A DNA stretch of 64,000 nucleotides, from assembly GCA_037349315.1 (NCBI GenBank), contig JBAIAC010000033.1, forward strand, positions 23,454,001 through 23,518,000, in the 5' to 3' direction. Every line of letters begins with the position of its first letter. The first letter of the stretch is position 1. The notes beneath the pieces were generated by a model, which saw only the letters and a program-made list of their open reading frames with translations, ran no database searches and was not told where the DNA came from. The translations under genes and the position numbers were made by a program. Shown piece by piece: positions 61,455 through 64,000 of this stretch. This stretch comes from Chelydra serpentina (taxonomy: Eukaryota > Chordata > Testudines > Chelydridae).

Positions 61455-62013
61455 CAGCATGGTTTCTCAATCAGTGGGTCGGGACCCAAAATTGAGTTTT
61501 TTCAAAGGGTTGTGTGGCGGCTCCGGTCCCACAGGGCTGGCTGGGCTCGTTTCCCTGCTCCAGGCACTGCAACCTCTGGGGTTCTAGCGTCACTAAGGTT
61601 TGATCCAGCCATCATGACGACAGGAGTCTAGGTAGGCCAAATCTGAGTGAGTGGCAACGCCACTCTCATAAATTTGGTCCAGTTTGGATGGGTCCAAACC
61701 TGAGTGGCACTGCAATCCCCTAGGTTGCAATGCTCACAGCGGAGGGCCAACCTGAGCCAGGCCCACAGCACACAAGCTCCCACTGTGGGGTGAATGCTGT
61801 GCAGGACCCAACCCCCTAGGGGGCAGGGCCCACCTGAAACCACCACAAGGTCCCTACCAACAAACTATTTAAGTGAGCTGTAGCCCACGAACGCTTATGC
61901 TGAAATACATTTGTTAGTCTCTAAGGTGCCACAAGTAATCCTGTTCTTTTTGGGTCATGACAGGCCATAAACATTTACAAATGGGTCCTGAACCCAACAA
62001 GGTTGAGAACCAC
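61455..62013. mobile_element. hAT element with GGTTCTCAACC-type ends, containing an inserted repeat
   Basis: It begins CAGCATGGTTTCTCAATCAG and ends GGTTGAGAACCACTGCTG. GGGTCGGGACCC and GGGTCCTGAACCC lie just inside. Another dispersed repeat interrupts it at 61863-61953. It abuts the hAT at 61002-61449. Confidence 0.6.
61863..61953 (+). repeat. Dispersed turtle repeat (TTAGTCTCTAAGGTGCCACA type)
   Basis: GTGAGCTGTAGCCCACGAAC, GCTTATGCTGAAATACATTT then GTTAGTCTCTAAGGTGCCAC is a very abundant repeat in turtles and crocodilians. A shorter related piece is at 26085-26125. It lies inside the hAT at 61455. Confidence 0.55.
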
Positions 62014-62639
62014 TGCTGAGAGGACATAGAACTATCTACAAATAGACTGAAATTGGTGACTACTCTGCTTGTTCCCAGACACAGCAATAGGTCAAACTCT
62101 GAAACAGAGACGCAGACTATCTCAACATGTCTATTTTTGGGTGAGGTCAGTCTCTTTGAAAAACCACTTTTGCTTAGTCCCTCCCCACCGTTCTCATACC
62201 CAACATTTAGCTTTCATATTTACTATATCTAGGGCCAGTTTGAAATGAAAGTGCCTGCATTGTAAGCAGAGGTTGCCCTGCCCTTTTTCCAGGGCCTCAG
62301 AAGTATAGAGCAATAAGTCCCTTTCAAAAGGAACAATTTGGAATTTGATGGCATTATGTGTCTGTCTCTCACAGGGCGCTCCAGCAAACCGTTTTCAAGT
62401 AACACTAAATAATTTAGTTTGCAAATATGTCAAATAAATCCAGCACATTTCAGTGAAACAGACAAACCTGCCATATTTAGAGGTGATTACAGATTTCTAG
62501 AACATTTTTATTAGAGTACATCTCCTAACCTATGAAACATTTCATAACCAACTTCCTTTTTTAAAGTCTTTATTGCTACCCTTTATATAAAAAACTTAAA
62601 CCTCTGGCATGGACACTTTCAAGGCACCTACTTTTCAAG

Positions 62640-63635
62640 GTAACTCCTATGTCTACCCCTTGTGGAATTCTGCACCACTGCGCATGTGAAGAATTTATGT
62701 CCCCAGAACATTTCTTTGCTTCCCCACAGAAAAATGACTTTCTGACAGGGAAGCAAAGGGAAGCCACAAGAGTGGTCATGCTGTCCTCTCCAGCAGTATG
62801 TTTTGGGTGCCCAGGGCAGGCAGCAGAGAGGTAAATCACTGTGGGAGAGGGGGCAGGACTGGGGAAGACCTGACTGGTGGGTCATACACTGTGCTGGGCT
62901 CAGCTGCTGGTCCCAGCTGGGCTGGGGACGATGGGACTTCAAAACCTCCCAATGAGCCCCACTCCCCCTGCACCACCCTGACGAGCCACCCGCACCCTGA
63001 TCCCCATTCCACCAATCCCCAACCAGCTGCACCTGGATCCCAACCCCACTGAGCCCTACTCTGCCAGCATTTGAACCTACCATTGAGCCAGTCACACCCA
63101 GACTCCCCTGCTGAGCTCTATCCCCTGCACACCCAGACCCCCCCGCTGAGCCCAACCAACTTCACCTGGACCCCCCTGCAGAGTCCCATTACCATTACAC
63201 CCAGAACCCCCAAATAGCTCCTGTGCATCCAGATCCCCCCCGCATCCGGATCCGCCACTGAGCCGCCTGCACCCAGATTGCTTCTCAACCCACACAGAAC
63301 CCTCTCAACTCACACTTGGATCCTGCCTTGCTGAGCCTGCCTGCCCACACTTGGTGCACCTGGCATGGAGGGGCAGGGCCCTGGGGTGTTTCTGGGGCAG
63401 GCCTGGTCCTTGTGCTGTGTCAGGGTTGTCTGCAGCTTCACCACTGAGTCCATATCTCCAGGGGGAGGGAGGGACTTCACAGTGATCTTCCACTCTGTGC
63501 GGCCAGTGGTCTGTGGTCCCCAGTGCCATGCTGGAGTTTCCACATTTATTTGACACATAATATTTTAAAATTCTGCAAAATGTATGTGCAGAATTTTTTA
63601 ATTTTTGGCACAGAATGCCCTCAGGAGTATAGGTC
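62640..63635. mobile_element. About 1-kb DNA element carrying a C-rich minisatellite
   Basis: The left end TACCCCTTGTGGAATTCTGC and the inverse of the right end (TACTCCTGAGGGCATTCTGT) are related. Between 62.92 and 63.32 kb is an imperfect array with units of roughly 30-36 bp built on CTGCACCCAGACCCCC and CTGAGCCC. The proline- and glycine-rich ORFs here come from the array and are not genes. Confidence 0.5.
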
Positions 63636-64000
63636 TCATGTTACAAAGTTAAAAACAAATATGCAAGATAACTTTGTTCTAAATTTCTGAGTTTTTGTAG
63701 AAGCATCTAGGATCTTTAGACAGTATAAAGACCTAGAGTCAATAAATAGCATGGAATGCTAAACAAATCATTCATCCTTAAAACTCAGATGCCTTGGATC
63801 AGCTCTAAATTTCAGCATCTGGAAGTACTTAGGTAATGTTTCCATTTCTTATAAAAAAAATTACATTGGTGGATACAGTTATCCTTTATAGAACTTCCTC
63901 TACCGTCTATAGAGAAATCCAGAGGAAGTCAGTTATGTTTACAATGGGGGGAAGTGATAGACCTTTGACTTCTGTTTCAGAATTGGGCTGACTCATGTGA

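Larger units (their letters stand above)
57495..64000. other. ABHD17C: ABHD17C intron 1 (partial)
   Basis: No exon was recognised. Repeats dominate the right half: a pogo/Tigger-like MITE, two abutting hAT elements and a 1-kb minisatellite-bearing element, between 60.8 and 63.65 kb. Confidence 0.55.

Noticed and set aside
61101..61631. 176-codon proline-rich ORF
   Set aside because: It spans the junction of two hAT elements and has no coding character.
62628..63155. 175-codon glycine/serine-rich ORF, minus strand
   Set aside because: It translates the C-rich minisatellite array inside a mobile element.

Overview
The window is vertebrate nuclear DNA, most likely from a hidden-necked turtle (Cryptodira). 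The best evidence is the repeat content: tRNA-headed Cry-type SINEs with a CR1-like tail (13.3 kb and 40.3 kb), the CR1/SINE 3' end with an ATTCTATG tail (36.0 kb), CR1 LINE 3' ends (22.3 kb, 48 kb, 52 kb), and many small inverted-repeat DNA transposons of kinds common in turtle and crocodilian genomes. Genes have small exons and kilobase-scale introns. Two CpG islands stand out from an AT-rich background. There is no bacterial, viral or CRISPR content. No tRNA or rRNA gene was recognised.

Layout. Positions 1-35.4 kb hold most of one gene on the minus strand, a CEMIP/CEMIP2 (TMEM2)-family hyaluronidase-like protein. I resolved 16 consecutive coding exons with consistent splice phases and no stop codon, about 950 codons. 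The 3' part of the gene lies beyond the left edge and the exon encoding its N terminus is not settled. A CpG island (34.3-36.6 kb) with a TATA box at 36.4 kb lies over its 5' coding exons. At 41.3-41.8 kb is an intact minus-strand exon of a protein I do not recognise. A second CpG island (44.7-46.1 kb) lies upstream and contains an ATG-initiated ORF with a signal-peptide-like stretch. At 50.6-57.5 kb are exons 2 and 3 of ABHD17C, also on the minus strand, with its first exon beyond the right edge. The rest is intron or intergenic sequence rich in transposable-element remnants.

Context. In human, ABHD17C lies next to CEMIP on chromosome 15 and ABHD17B next to CEMIP2 on chromosome 9, in the same relative orientation. 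Here the neighbour of ABHD17C is a CEMIP-family gene whose protein is closer to CEMIP2 than to CEMIP, with some CEMIP-like positions. It may be a third family member, absent from human, at the CEMIP/ABHD17C locus. Residues known to be needed for CEMIP2 hyaluronidase activity are present. ABHD17C is a protein depalmitoylase and is not known to share a pathway with this gene; their proximity looks like ancestral paralogous synteny.

Mobile elements are the other theme: two copies of a GC-rich hAT-type element with perfect 8-bp target duplications, two further hAT elements with exact 8-bp duplications, a Harbinger-like and a pogo/Tigger-like MITE, an element of about 1 kb carrying a minisatellite, and many short hairpin repeats with a CCATTGACTTCAATGG-like core.
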